NCBI GenBank assembly: GCA_049700315.1
Contig: JBNAVN010000056.1
Location: forward strand, 1-13,878
Reading direction: 5' to 3'
Length of the DNA stretch: 13,878 nt
DNA from: JAOAFX01 sp049700315
Lineage (GTDB): Bacteria > Hydrothermota > Tepidihabitantia > SM23-42 > JAOAFX01
Below the pieces are notes generated by a model. It was not told where the DNA came from and did not search any database. It was given only the letters and a program-made list of their open reading frames with translations. Within the stretch, counting starts at the first letter, position 1. Each line of letters starts with the position of its first letter. Shown here piece by piece: positions 6,085 through 13,129 of this stretch. A program made the translations under genes and the position numbers.

Positions 6085-7061
6085 ATGGATATGTGAATGC
6101 AATTCTTCTTTATACAGGTATAGTTTATGGATTGAAATTTAATTATAACTCTCCCCTCGAGTCGTTTGTAATAAATTCAGTCGGTGATAAACTCGCTTAT
6201 GTTGATAATCGCAGAGATGCAAAACTGAAATGTAATTTTGACCTCTGGGGAGAAATGAAAAAAGAATTCAAAAAAAACGAATTCAAAAATTGGATTAAAT
6301 CACAGAATATTAGTGAACATTTGCTTTATTCAAAGTCAGAGCAATTTCCAGATTTTATATTCAAAGTAAAAATAGAAAAGAATAATTTGGCTGGCGGTGA
6401 AATCTTAGAGTTGAAGGATTCAAAGGGAGGTAGTATCGCATCATTCAATTCAACCTTGCCTACAATTTACAAGAGTCTTGAGGAAATTGATATAATTAAT
6501 GGGAATAATCTCGTATCAAAAATCGTTTCTTTGATTGATAAAAATTGCATTACACCAAAAGGTTATTATTCTTTTCATAGAAGAAATTTTTATTTGGTGC
6601 GAACCCATAAAGATGACCAGAATAAGATAAAAATTTCTATCGTAGATGGCTCATTTTTTGAAACTGTTCCCAAAGACCATCTTATTTATCAAGTGTTTTT
6701 GAATATATGGCGGGCACATATTCTAAAGAAAGATATAAAAATACCTCCAGACCTACTGAATGAAATTGAAAAATCCCTTGCCTATATTAACGACCAGACG
6801 ATTATCGCTTCCTCACAAATAATAGAAAAGGCATCAATCAGACCGCGTTTAAGAATAATGGCTGAGGTACATAGCGAAGGAAATCCCCACAGTAGTTTTT
6901 ATCCAGAAATTCAAGAACGAAGTGTAAATTTTATCATTAAAAGCGGACTTTTTGATGATCAAGTAAGGCAACTTATAATTAAAGAATTTCCTGACACAAA
7001 ACATTTCAAGATAAGACATAAAAGAAATGGAGAACACCTTGTATTCCAAATCAAAATTTAG
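6081..7061 (+). CDS. Putative type II restriction endonuclease (PD-(D/E)XK), R-M module 2
   Basis: The protein has 326 residues and is soluble. A clear PD-(D/E)XK pattern is present: Pro90-Asp91 (QFPDFIF), then Glu110-Leu-Lys112 in GGEILELKDSKGG, followed by SIASFNSTLP, a run of small polar residues suited to DNA contact. The rest shows no domain I can name, and I cannot predict the recognition site. The GTG start overlaps the methylase stop (GTGA), so the two are almost certainly a pair. GC counted over 6301-6720 is about 31%, again below tolQ. No promoter of its own is evident. It ends 6 bases before tolB. It could be another nuclease linked to a methylase, such as a type IIG-like accessory, but the separate methylase gene favours an ordinary type II enzyme. 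Confidence 0.7.
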   Translation: MNGYVNAILLYTGIVYGLKFNYNSPLESFVINSVGDKLAYVDNRRDAKLKCNFDLWGEMKKEFKKNEFKNWIKSQNISEHLLYSKSEQFPDFIFKVKIEKNNLAGGEILELKDSKGGSIASFNSTLPTIYKSLEEIDIINGNNLVSKIVSLIDKNCITPKGYYSFHRRNFYLVRTHKDDQNKIKISIVDGSFFETVPKDHLIYQVFLNIWRAHILKKDIKIPPDLLNEIEKSLAYINDQTIIASSQIIEKASIRPRLRIMAEVHSEGNPHSSFYPEIQERSVNFIIKSGLFDDQVRQLIIKEFPDTKHFKIRHKRNGEHLVFQIKI

Positions 7062-7067
7062 GGATGT

Positions 7068-8303
7068 ATGAAGGTCAATCTTCTAAAATTAATTCTTGCC
7101 ATTACAATTTGCAAACTGATAATTGCCCAGGAGGTCTATTTAAGGCTTACTGATTATGCCGGGGGCAAGACAAGTATTATAATTGAACCATTCAATGTCC
7201 AGGGCACCTCTGATTTTGTGACAAAAGTAAAAAATATTGAATCCATAATAAGCTCTGATCTTGATTATTCTTTATATTTTGATATTCTTTCAGATACAAA
7301 TGCATTCGCAGGAAATCCTAAAAAAAGTGGTGTGATTTTAAGAGGGTCAGGAAAAGAACCAAATCTAACATTGACCCTCATTGACTTTGAAACAAAGCAA
7401 AAAATAGGCGAGTTTTCTTCGCCGTTGTCTGGAGAACTGAGACACTATGCACACACCCTTTCTGATAAAATAATTGAAACCATTACCGGCGAAAAAGGGA
7501 TTTCCACAACAAAGATTGTTTTTTCATATCGTTCAGGAGCAGGCAAAGAACTTGCAATGATTGATTATGATGGCTACAATTTTACACAATTGACAAAAAA
7601 TAACAATTTCAATCTCTTTCCCTGCTGGGCACCTGATGGCACGAGAATTTTATATTCTACATATATTAAAGACCGTCTCAATCTAAATTTGCTTGACCTT
7701 AATCAAAAGGCATTGACGATAATTTCCACCCATGCAGGCTTGAACTATGCACCTGACTGGTCCCCTGATGGCACAAAGATTGCCTTGACTCTGACCAAAG
7801 ATGGCAACGCAGAAATCTATCTGCTTGATTTAGAGACCAAAGAGTTATACAGGCTTACAAATAACCGCGCGATTGATTGTTCACCAGTCTTTTCGCCAAA
7901 CAGCAGGGAAATTGCCTTTGTCTCTGACCGTTCAGGCATGCCTCAAGTTTATATAATGGATATTTATGGCACAAATGTGCGCAGACTTACATTTCATGGA
8001 GATTACAACACATCTCCTGCCTGGTCTCCAAGAGGTGATTTGATTGCCTATGTATCAAGGCAGTCAAATTATTCACAGCAAATATGTGTCACAGACCCAA
8101 ATGATTTTCAGCCGATTCAATTAACATCTGAAGGCAATAACGAAGAACCATCCTGGTCGCCGGATGGTTTACATATTGTATTTATTTCTAATCGTAATGG
8201 GCAGTACGAACTCTGGACAATGAACTGGGATGGCACAAGACAGCGCAAACTGACCCAGGGAATTGTTGCCTACGCACCTGACTGGTCACCGTTTTTAAAG
8301 TAG
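7068..8303 (+). CDS. tolB: TolB, periplasmic beta-propeller protein
   Basis: TolB is the periplasmic partner that binds Pal and is pulled off by TolA. The 411-residue protein has a signal peptide (about 1-20, cleavage likely after IIA before QEVYLRL). An amino-terminal TolB domain (about 21-140) includes DLDYSLYFDIL. A six-bladed propeller follows, built of WD40-like PD40 repeats: PCWAPDGTRI, PDWSPDGTKI, PVFSPNSREI, PAWSPRGDLI, PSWSPDGLHI and a closing PDWSPF. Length and layout are as expected. It starts 6 bases after the preceding nuclease stop, with AGGG (7060-7063) 4 bases ahead, and is the last gene of the operon. The next gene is convergent. Confidence 0.95.
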   Translation: MKVNLLKLILAITICKLIIAQEVYLRLTDYAGGKTSIIIEPFNVQGTSDFVTKVKNIESIISSDLDYSLYFDILSDTNAFAGNPKKSGVILRGSGKEPNLTLTLIDFETKQKIGEFSSPLSGELRHYAHTLSDKIIETITGEKGISTTKIVFSYRSGAGKELAMIDYDGYNFTQLTKNNNFNLFPCWAPDGTRILYSTYIKDRLNLNLLDLNQKALTIISTHAGLNYAPDWSPDGTKIALTLTKDGNAEIYLLDLETKELYRLTNNRAIDCSPVFSPNSREIAFVSDRSGMPQVYIMDIYGTNVRRLTFHGDYNTSPAWSPRGDLIAYVSRQSNYSQQICVTDPNDFQPIQLTSEGNNEEPSWSPDGLHIVFISNRNGQYELWTMNWDGTRQRKLTQGIVAYAPDWSPFLK

Positions 8304-8430
8304 CACAAACCTTCCAATTTTAACATCAATTAGTTTAGAAAAGCTATGTTTTTCATTTTTGATTGATGAAAAAAATAATGTGGAGTATAAAATTTACATT
8401 AGACGCAAAAATATCATAATATTTATGTAA
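8304..8430. terminator. Convergent intergenic spacer with a weak AT-rich hairpin
   Basis: This spacer lies between tolB and the convergent membrane-protease gene, so both transcripts should end here. The best hairpin is TTTTTCAT (8349-8356) with ATGAAAAA (8366-8373) and a 9-base loop. Its A/T-rich arms could supply a U-tract in either direction. There is no GC-rich stem, so intrinsic termination is only a possibility. Confidence 0.35.
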
Positions 8431-9105
8431 TCAAAATAACAATCCCAATATATCCGCAATCAATGCGATGGAGAAATGTAGTATCGCACAGGGTAGAAAA
8501 CTTTTTCCCCGGATCGCAATTATACCTAAAAATATCCCGGCAATGATTGAACCATATGCCTCAAGTGGTGGTTTACGGTAATGCAGTAAGGCAAAAGGTA
8601 TCGTCTGGATTAGTATCGCTATTCTATAATCAATCTTTTTTGATAGTCCAAAGAGCATAAACCCACGATAAAAAAATTCCCAGCCAAACATATAACAAAG
8701 ATGGGTCAATTCATATACCAACAACTCATTCAATCCCCTTCGTGCAGTATAGGATAATGGGTAAACATTTTTAAAATTTGTAAATTTGAAAGCAACAAGA
8801 AGGATTGGCATCATTATACAAAAAATGATGATTATATCTTTTATCCATATCCGAAAATTCCCAAATGCAAATCCATAATCTTTGGGTTTATTTTTAAATA
8901 AGTACATCGGAATGATGGGTGAAAATCCATAAATAATCCCGAGCACAAGCAATTTTTCAAAAAATGGTTCATTGGGAAAAAATATCCTCGTGCGTTTAAG
9001 ATAAAGCGAAAATAGCAGAACAAAACAAGAATAGCAGATGATAACCAATACTTCTAAATCAAATTTTTTTATCTCTACAATTATCTCATCCACCCACTTT
9101 TTCAT
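8431..9105 (-). CDS. CPBP-family intramembrane metalloprotease (Abi/CAAX-like)
   Basis: The protein has 224 residues and about six hydrophobic segments. The CPBP motifs are present in order: GWEFFYRGF (Glu143 and Arg147, the E-x3-R motif), FALLHYRKPPLEA (Phe171 to His175, with Glu182) and ILHFS (His210). In most members the first motif is EExxxR; here the first Glu is Trp142. A WEFF/YRG variant is, as I recall, a known subgroup, so activity need not be lost. Family members act as membrane proteases in prenyl-protein maturation, bacteriocin immunity or stress signalling; the substrate here is unknown. It starts 1 base after the stop of the upstream NTF2-like gene and is the last gene of the minus-strand unit. 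Confidence 0.85.
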   Translation of the reverse strand: MKKWVDEIIVEIKKFDLEVLVIICYSCFVLLFSLYLKRTRIFFPNEPFFEKLLVLGIIYGFSPIIPMYLFKNKPKDYGFAFGNFRIWIKDIIIIFCIMMPILLVAFKFTNFKNVYPLSYTARRGLNELLVYELTHLCYMFGWEFFYRGFMLFGLSKKIDYRIAILIQTIPFALLHYRKPPLEAYGSIIAGIFLGIIAIRGKSFLPCAILHFSIALIADILGLLF

Positions 9106-9106
9106 A

Positions 9107-9571
9107 TCAATACTCTGCTGAATATACCCTAAAATTATCTGTCAGTTTTCTAAAATAACCCTTGACTGATGCAGGCTGTATCACACCACCAAATACAAGC
9201 ATCTTTTCATTTTCATATTTTGCAATCACCCTTAATCCAAGACTGCAATGGGCAAAAATGGTATTATTCTTTGTTGAATCAATCCACACCTTTAATCCCG
9301 ACATCATTATATTTATTGAATCTGCTGATTTGAAAAATTCTTCAACCATTGAGCGGAAATCATTAAAGTTAAGAGAATGGTGGTCAAGATAATCTTCATC
9401 AAGATAACCAAGAGTCTTATTAACATCTTCTTTTTCAACTGCATCTTTTAGATTTTTAATATCCCTTATTAAATTTTTTTTCTCATTCGGTAACAACTTC
9501 GTAATTATAAAGACGAGAAGAATTAAGGCACTTAAAACTGATACTATCTTAAGAATGCTATTCATTTTCAA
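9107..9571 (-). CDS. Membrane-anchored NTF2/SnoaL-like domain protein
   Basis: The protein has 154 residues. An amino-terminal hydrophobic anchor or uncleaved signal (about 6-26) is followed by a charged linker and an NTF2-like fold. The pattern is IKNLKDAVEKEDVNKTLGYLDEDYLD, then NFNDFRSMVEEFFKSADSI, then alternating strand-like segments (SGLKVWIDSTKNNTIFAHCSLGLRV split across about 91-115). These domains often bind small ligands or act as accessory folds, and no catalytic residues can be assigned. The start is either TTG at 9571, overlapping the upstream stop (TTGA), or ATG at 9565; neither has a Shine-Dalgarno sequence, so translation is probably coupled. Its tight link to the redox fusion and the CPBP protease suggests a shared envelope role, but this is only context. 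Confidence 0.6.
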   Translation of the reverse strand: MKMNSILKIVSVLSALILLVFIITKLLPNEKKNLIRDIKNLKDAVEKEDVNKTLGYLDEDYLDHHSLNFNDFRSMVEEFFKSADSINIMMSGLKVWIDSTKNNTIFAHCSLGLRVIAKYENEKMLVFGGVIQPASVKGYFRKLTDNFRVYSAEY

Positions 9572-11142
9572 GATAAGAGCAACAAAATACCCAAACCAAA
9601 GAACAAAATAGCAGTTAGAATCTTTATAATTGGGATTCTCTTTGATAAAACATTTGCTACACTATCACGAGAAATAATCCCGGCAACAATTGCGATTATA
9701 ATGAGCGGCAGAATGAACATAATGTTATAAATGAGTAAGAGAATGAAAGGCTTTAATCCCAGATTTGCACGAGAAACAACGAAGGTGATAGTAGGAAAAT
9801 AAACCTGTCCGGTACAGCCAAATTCAAGGAAGGATATAAGAATGCCTGCAACAAAAGAGCCGATTATTATTCCACCAACACCGGTCTTTTCTTTTATCTC
9901 TTTATGTATCATTTGTTTAACTATCAGTGGCAATTGTAGAATCATTTTATTCGTTTTGCCTGCCCTGGCAGCAAAATAATCATAAAGACTCAAAACACCG
10001 AGAATTATTGCCAGGATTCCAAAAGAAAGATATATTATTCTGCCAATGATTTTTATTGCAACAAGGGTGTTCAATATAACATAGGCACCGAGTCCGATCG
10101 CAAGATAACACAAAAAGACTGCAATGATGAAAAAAATGGACATCAAAACGATGGTTTTCTTCCTTTTTCCGATAAACAACAAATAACTAACAAAGAATAA
10201 AATTGTGGCAAAGGCACAGGGATTTATTCCATCTAAAAATCCTGCTAAGATAATACCAAATAGAGAAAATTTGCCAAATCTATTAATTATATTTTTCTCT
10301 GCTGTAGAAATTCTAAGTGTATCAAGTCTGGGACTACCGGCTGAATATTTTTTTATCAAATCTTCCATTTCACTAAAGGAAATTTCCTTTATTAAATAAT
10401 CATCACCGACGAATACTGCTGGCACAATCAACCTTTTATCTTCAGAGATATCCCGTGCCTCAGCAAGGCTTTCATAAAAAATTTTATTTACATTTTCAAG
10501 AATATTATAGCGGTAAACTACAAGATTCGGATATCTTTCTATCAAACCCTTTATCAATGCCTCGGCCCGATTGCATTCTGGACAGGCGGGTTGATAAAAA
10601 TAATATAAATGTATCTCTCCAGTTTCAACTTCAAGGTTATTTCGTTTTTTTACTTCAGTAGTATCATTTTTTATGATCATTTTTTTCCCAGAATATCGCT
10701 TTAGTGTTGATTCTAACTTTTTTCTTATCTCATCTGGACCATAGAATGCTGAATCAACAACAAAGATAATGGGAAGGTCCTCGCCAATATTTTTTATATT
10801 CCTTTCCTTTTCCATCTGTTCCAGGAGTTTATAATTATCAAGATTGTTCAAGTCATATTTTTTCAACTTAAAATCGTATTTCTTTTTTAAGCGCGGAATA
10901 TCATCAAGTAGAATATTCATACAATGCCCACAATCAGGTGAATAGAAAAAATGGACAACTGATTTTTGTATAAGGGTATCTGAACAGTAAACGGGATTAA
11001 TTAATCCCAAAATCCAAATGACAGGTGTCAAACGACAAAAAAAGAAGAGTAAATTTTGGATACTGAAATTTGTTTGGGATTTTGTCCACCACTCTGCCAA
11101 GTTGCGTGGCGGATGTCGGATTGGAATTTGGGATTTTCCCAT
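9568..11142 (-). CDS. Double thioredoxin-like / DsbD-CcdA-type membrane electron carrier fusion
   Basis: The protein has 524 residues. After an amino-terminal hydrophobic export segment (about 30-53) come two thioredoxin/glutaredoxin-like domains. The first has Cys71-Gly-His-Cys74 (about 60-150) and the second has Cys187-Pro-Glu-Cys190 (about 175-270). A CcdA/DsbD-type membrane region (about 292-524) has the paired cysteines Cys309 (DGINPCAF) and Cys443 (LEFGCTGQ). It probably carries reducing equivalents from the cytoplasm across the inner membrane to external disulfides. Having both redox domains at the amino end of one chain with the membrane carrier suggests a self-contained relay. The ATG at 11142 lies 8 bases past tRNA-Lys and has no Shine-Dalgarno sequence. 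The first 29 residues (KSQIPI, KSQTNF) look repeat-derived; TTG codons further in, for example at the MTPVIW position, are alternative starts. Confidence 0.85.
   Translation of the reverse strand: MGKSQIPIRHPPRNLAEWWTKSQTNFSIQNLLFFFCRLTPVIWILGLINPVYCSDTLIQKSVVHFFYSPDCGHCMNILLDDIPRLKKKYDFKLKKYDLNNLDNYKLLEQMEKERNIKNIGEDLPIIFVVDSAFYGPDEIRKKLESTLKRYSGKKMIIKNDTTEVKKRNNLEVETGEIHLYYFYQPACPECNRAEALIKGLIERYPNLVVYRYNILENVNKIFYESLAEARDISEDKRLIVPAVFVGDDYLIKEISFSEMEDLIKKYSAGSPRLDTLRISTAEKNIINRFGKFSLFGIILAGFLDGINPCAFATILFFVSYLLFIGKRKKTIVLMSIFFIIAVFLCYLAIGLGAYVILNTLVAIKIIGRIIYLSFGILAIILGVLSLYDYFAARAGKTNKMILQLPLIVKQMIHKEIKEKTGVGGIIIGSFVAGILISFLEFGCTGQVYFPTITFVVSRANLGLKPFILLLIYNIMFILPLIIIAIVAGIISRDSVANVLSKRIPIIKILTAILFFGLGILLLLS
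10993..11008. repeat. 16-bp perfect palindrome
   Basis: GGGATTAATTAATCCC is perfectly self-complementary. It lies within the part of the redox-fusion gene that encodes its export segment, next to the AAATCCCAAA-type repeat. It may be part of that repeat family rather than a regulatory site. Confidence 0.6.
11020..11142 (-). repeat. AAATCCCAAA-type dispersed repeat fused to the coding start
   Basis: On the minus strand the sequence AAATCCCAAATTCC just after the ATG recurs as AAATCCCAAACAAATTTC about 60 bases on. This is the same style as AAATCCAAAAACCC and AAATCCCAAAATTC at the start of the porin gene (13141-13175). Between them, CCACGCAACTTGGCAGAGTGG has complementary CCAC/GTGG ends. I take this as a dispersed repeat now read as codons 2-29 of the redox fusion. 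That interpretation is inference from two copies in this window. Confidence 0.45.
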
Positions 11143-11150
11143 AAATAAAG

Positions 11151-11223
11151 TGGGTCATGCAGGATTCGAACCTGCGGCCACCGGATTAAAAATCCGATGC
11201 TCTGCCACCTGAGCTAATGACCC
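11151..11223 (-). tRNA. tRNA-Lys (anticodon TTT)
   Basis: A complete 73-base cloverleaf is present. The acceptor is GGGTCAT/ATGACCC (7 bp). The D arm is GCTC/GAGC with an 8-base loop. The anticodon stem TCGGA/TCCGG (one T-G wobble) closes the loop TTTTTAA, giving anticodon TTT. The variable region is TGGCC. The T arm is GCAGG, loop TTCGAAT, CCTGC. The discriminator is A. CCA is not encoded (ACTTT follows), so it must be added after processing. The next feature downstream is the redox-fusion start codon, 8 bases past the discriminator, so both are probably on one primary transcript. Confidence 0.97.
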
Positions 11224-11245
11224 GCGTTTCTTCACAGAACAGTCA

Positions 11246-11273
11246 ATTATATCAAGATTCTCTTCAAAGTCAA
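11246..11273 (-). promoter_or_regulatory. Promoter of tRNA-Lys and the downstream redox genes
   Basis: On the minus strand TTGACT (11273-11268) is followed after 16 bases by TATAAT (11251-11246). The predicted start is near 11239, about 16 bases before the mature tRNA. The layout is identical to the tol-pal promoter, including TTGACTTTG at the -35. No separate promoter was found between the tRNA and the redox fusion. Confidence 0.8.
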
Positions 11274-11290
11274 CAATTTCTTGAATACTA

Positions 11291-11318
11291 TTGACTATTT
11301 TGTATTTTTTACTATTAT
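11291..11318 (+). promoter_or_regulatory. Promoter of the MBL nuclease gene, divergent from tRNA-Lys
   Basis: TTGACT (11291-11296), 16 bases, then TATTAT (11313-11318). The expected transcription start falls at about 11324-11326, at the ATG itself, so the mRNA would be leaderless. The TTG of this -35 box happens to be in frame with the gene and could be miscalled as its start codon. Confidence 0.7.
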
Positions 11319-11323
11319 TCTAC

Positions 11324-12700
11324 ATGCAAATGACATTTATTGGTGCCACAAGGACCGTTACCGGCTCAATGCATCTATTTGAATATAAAAAACAAAAATT
11401 TCTTGTTGAGTGCGGATTATATCAGGGACATCGTGCAGAAGCCGAGAGGATAAACCGCACATTTCCATTCAAACCTAAAGAGGTAAATTGTGTAATACTC
11501 TCCCATGCCCATCTTGATCATTCAGGAAATCTTCCTTCACTTGTAAAGAGAAATTTCAATGGTGAGATATATTGCACACCGGCAACAAAGGATATTGCTG
11601 AACTATTATTACTTGATTCTGCACATCTCCAGGAGAATGATATTGCCTTTTTCAATAAGAAACAACGCAAGGCGGGATTGCCCACGAAAGAGCCTTTATA
11701 TACAGTGGAAGATGCAGAAGAGACCATTAAATATTTTAAAGGAATTAACTACGAGAATGAATTTAGTCCGGTGGATGGTGTAAAAGTTAGATTTTATGAT
11801 GCTGGGCATATACTCGGCTCGGCTGAGATCTTGATAGAATTTGAGGGCAAGAGAATTCTCTTCAGCGGTGACCTGGGAAGAAATAATATGCCGATTATAA
11901 GAGATCCGGAGATTCCTGAAGATATTGACTATTTAATCCTTGAATCCACCTACGGAAGTCGGGTCCACAGTTCATTTGAACAGATGACCGATGAATTGAA
12001 GCAGATAATCATTGAGGGTAGAGAGAAGAAAAGCAAGATCATCATCCCTGCATTTGCTGTGGAGAGAACCCAGGTTCTTGTGACAATGCTAAAGCGACTC
12101 TATGAAGATGGGGTTTTAAAGAATATACCGATATTTGTTGATAGCCCATTGGCAACGAGCGTCACTGAGGTCTTTGCCCGTCATCCTGAATGTTTTGATG
12201 AAGAGACATACAAAAAATTTACAAAGGGTGAACCCTTTGACTTTCCCGGAATGACCTATATTAAAGATATTGAAGAATCAAAAAAATTGAATGAAAAGAA
12301 AGGACCAATGATAATCATCTCTGCATCAGGGATGTGTGAAGGCGGTAGGGTATTGCACCATTTGATACATTCTATAGAAAATGAAGACAATATGATAATC
12401 TTGACGGGATTCCAGGCATCAGGTACACTCGGCAGAAAGATTCTTGATGGTTATAAAGAGGTTTTCATCTTTGATACAAAATTCCAGGTGAATGCAAAGG
12501 TATATTTTATGGCAGGATTATCAGCCCATGCGGATAGCAATGACCTGATTGAATTTGTGCGGTCAATAAAGAATGGACGTTTGAAAAGGGTTTTTTTAAT
12601 ACACGGCGAAATCACCGAGGCAGTTGTATTAAAGGAAAAATTAGAATCATTAGGAATTCCCACCGAAATCCCGGAGTGTATGTATCGGATAAGTTTATAA
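11324..12700 (+). CDS. Metallo-beta-lactamase/beta-CASP RNA-processing nuclease
   Basis: This is a zinc-dependent ribonuclease of the CPSF73-like MBL/beta-CASP group. From ATG 11324 it has 458 residues. MBL motifs: TFIGATRTVTGS at the start, His61-Ala-His-Leu-Asp-His66 as the zinc-binding HxHxDH, His162 (DAGHILGSAE) and Asp183 (FSGDLG). Beta-CASP motifs: LESTYG (Glu207), IIPAFAVERTQ, SASGMCEGGRVLHH (His345/His346) and SAHAD (His403), with a closing LIHGE (His427). All catalytic residues appear intact and the length is normal. I chose 11324 because upstream in-frame sequence is promoter, MQMTFIGATR is the usual family beginning, and no Shine-Dalgarno sequence precedes it. It stands alone, divergent from tRNA-Lys, and may take part in RNA turnover or maturation. 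Confidence 0.93.
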   Translation: MQMTFIGATRTVTGSMHLFEYKKQKFLVECGLYQGHRAEAERINRTFPFKPKEVNCVILSHAHLDHSGNLPSLVKRNFNGEIYCTPATKDIAELLLLDSAHLQENDIAFFNKKQRKAGLPTKEPLYTVEDAEETIKYFKGINYENEFSPVDGVKVRFYDAGHILGSAEILIEFEGKRILFSGDLGRNNMPIIRDPEIPEDIDYLILESTYGSRVHSSFEQMTDELKQIIIEGREKKSKIIIPAFAVERTQVLVTMLKRLYEDGVLKNIPIFVDSPLATSVTEVFARHPECFDEETYKKFTKGEPFDFPGMTYIKDIEESKKLNEKKGPMIIISASGMCEGGRVLHHLIHSIENEDNMIILTGFQASGTLGRKILDGYKEVFIFDTKFQVNAKVYFMAGLSAHADSNDLIEFVRSIKNGRLKRVFLIHGEITEAVVLKEKLESLGIPTEIPECMYRISL

Positions 12701-12809
12701 ATTTTTTATCTCAGCAAAATTTTTGGCAAAGCGCGTAAGAAAATTCTTTCTATATTTCCCCGTCTGAAATACATATTTCGACTTATAATAGTTTGGTTTC
12801 CTCTAAAAT

Positions 12810-12929
12810 TGTAGGGCAAGGCTTTAGCCTTGCAAACAAAGACTTCATCAAATTTCATTATTTTTATTTTGTCGCATAAATGCGACCGCTACAGGGGTTA
12901 TGACACAGCCTCTGAAGGTTTGCCCTACA
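12810..12929. repeat. REP/MITE-like element bounded by inverted repeats
   Basis: The 120-bp unit begins TGTAGGGCAA (12810-12819) and ends with its exact reverse complement TTGCCCTACA (12920-12929). Inside are two near-loopless perfect hairpins: GCAAGGCT/AGCCTTGC (12816-12833, TT loop) and GTCGCAT/ATGCGAC (12871-12886, AA loop). A CTACA word at 12889-12893 can pair with the left TGTAG. No coding potential was seen. This resembles small non-autonomous palindromic elements, and the TGTAGG end is shared with the window-start cluster (32-37). Confidence 0.7.
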
Positions 12930-13109
12930 TAAAAACAAAACTTGACACCAATAGCAGAGAGGTTAAATCATAATGTTTTTTAGCAAAAATTATGAAAAAT
13001 GTCCTTTACAAGCACATTTTATCCAGAAATTTGTTCCTGCCAGGCACATTTTTTAAATATCTTAACCATCTTTTAACACTCAATTAATAAGGGTTTAATA
13101 TTGGTGGAG

Positions 13110-13115
13110 TATAAT
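13110..13115 (+). promoter_or_regulatory. -10 box of the porin gene
   Basis: A perfect TATAAT lies only 6 bases before the ribosome binding site, giving the same compact TATAATTA-then-AAAGGAGG layout as pal. No good -35 hexamer is found at 15-19 bases, so activation by a regulator, or an alternative promoter further upstream (TTAACA 13073-13078 with TTTAAT 13094-13099), is possible. Confidence 0.5.
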
Positions 13116-13121
13116 TATGTG

Positions 13122-13129
13122 AAAGGAGG
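13122..13129 (+). promoter_or_regulatory. Strong ribosome binding site of the porin gene
   Basis: AAAGGAGG, 3 bases before ATG 13133, identical to the pal site. With the -10 box so near, the predicted transcript begins at or next to this site. Confidence 0.75.

Noticed and set aside
5218..7067. Short target-site duplication around module 2 (AAAAT..GGAT on both sides)
   Set aside because: The similarity (AAAATATGGAT against AAAATTTAGGGAT) needs gaps and is within chance for AT-rich DNA; no inverted ends or transposase are present.
9162..9392. Plus-strand open frames within the NTF2-like and redox-fusion genes
   Set aside because: They are antisense to genes with clear domain content and show no recognisable protein features.
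11066..11110. Second degenerate tRNA (CTTGGCAGAGTGGT resembles a D arm)
   Set aside because: No acceptor, anticodon or T arm could be folded around it; it sits in repeat-like coding sequence.
11150..11223. tRNA gene as an integration site of a mobile island
   Set aside because: No integrase and no repeated tRNA 3' end were seen in the window; the R-M modules are 4 kb away and not tRNA-linked.
11291..11323. TTG at 11291 as the start of the MBL nuclease
   Set aside because: This is the -35 box of a good promoter, and the family normally begins at the TFIGATR strand encoded after 11324.
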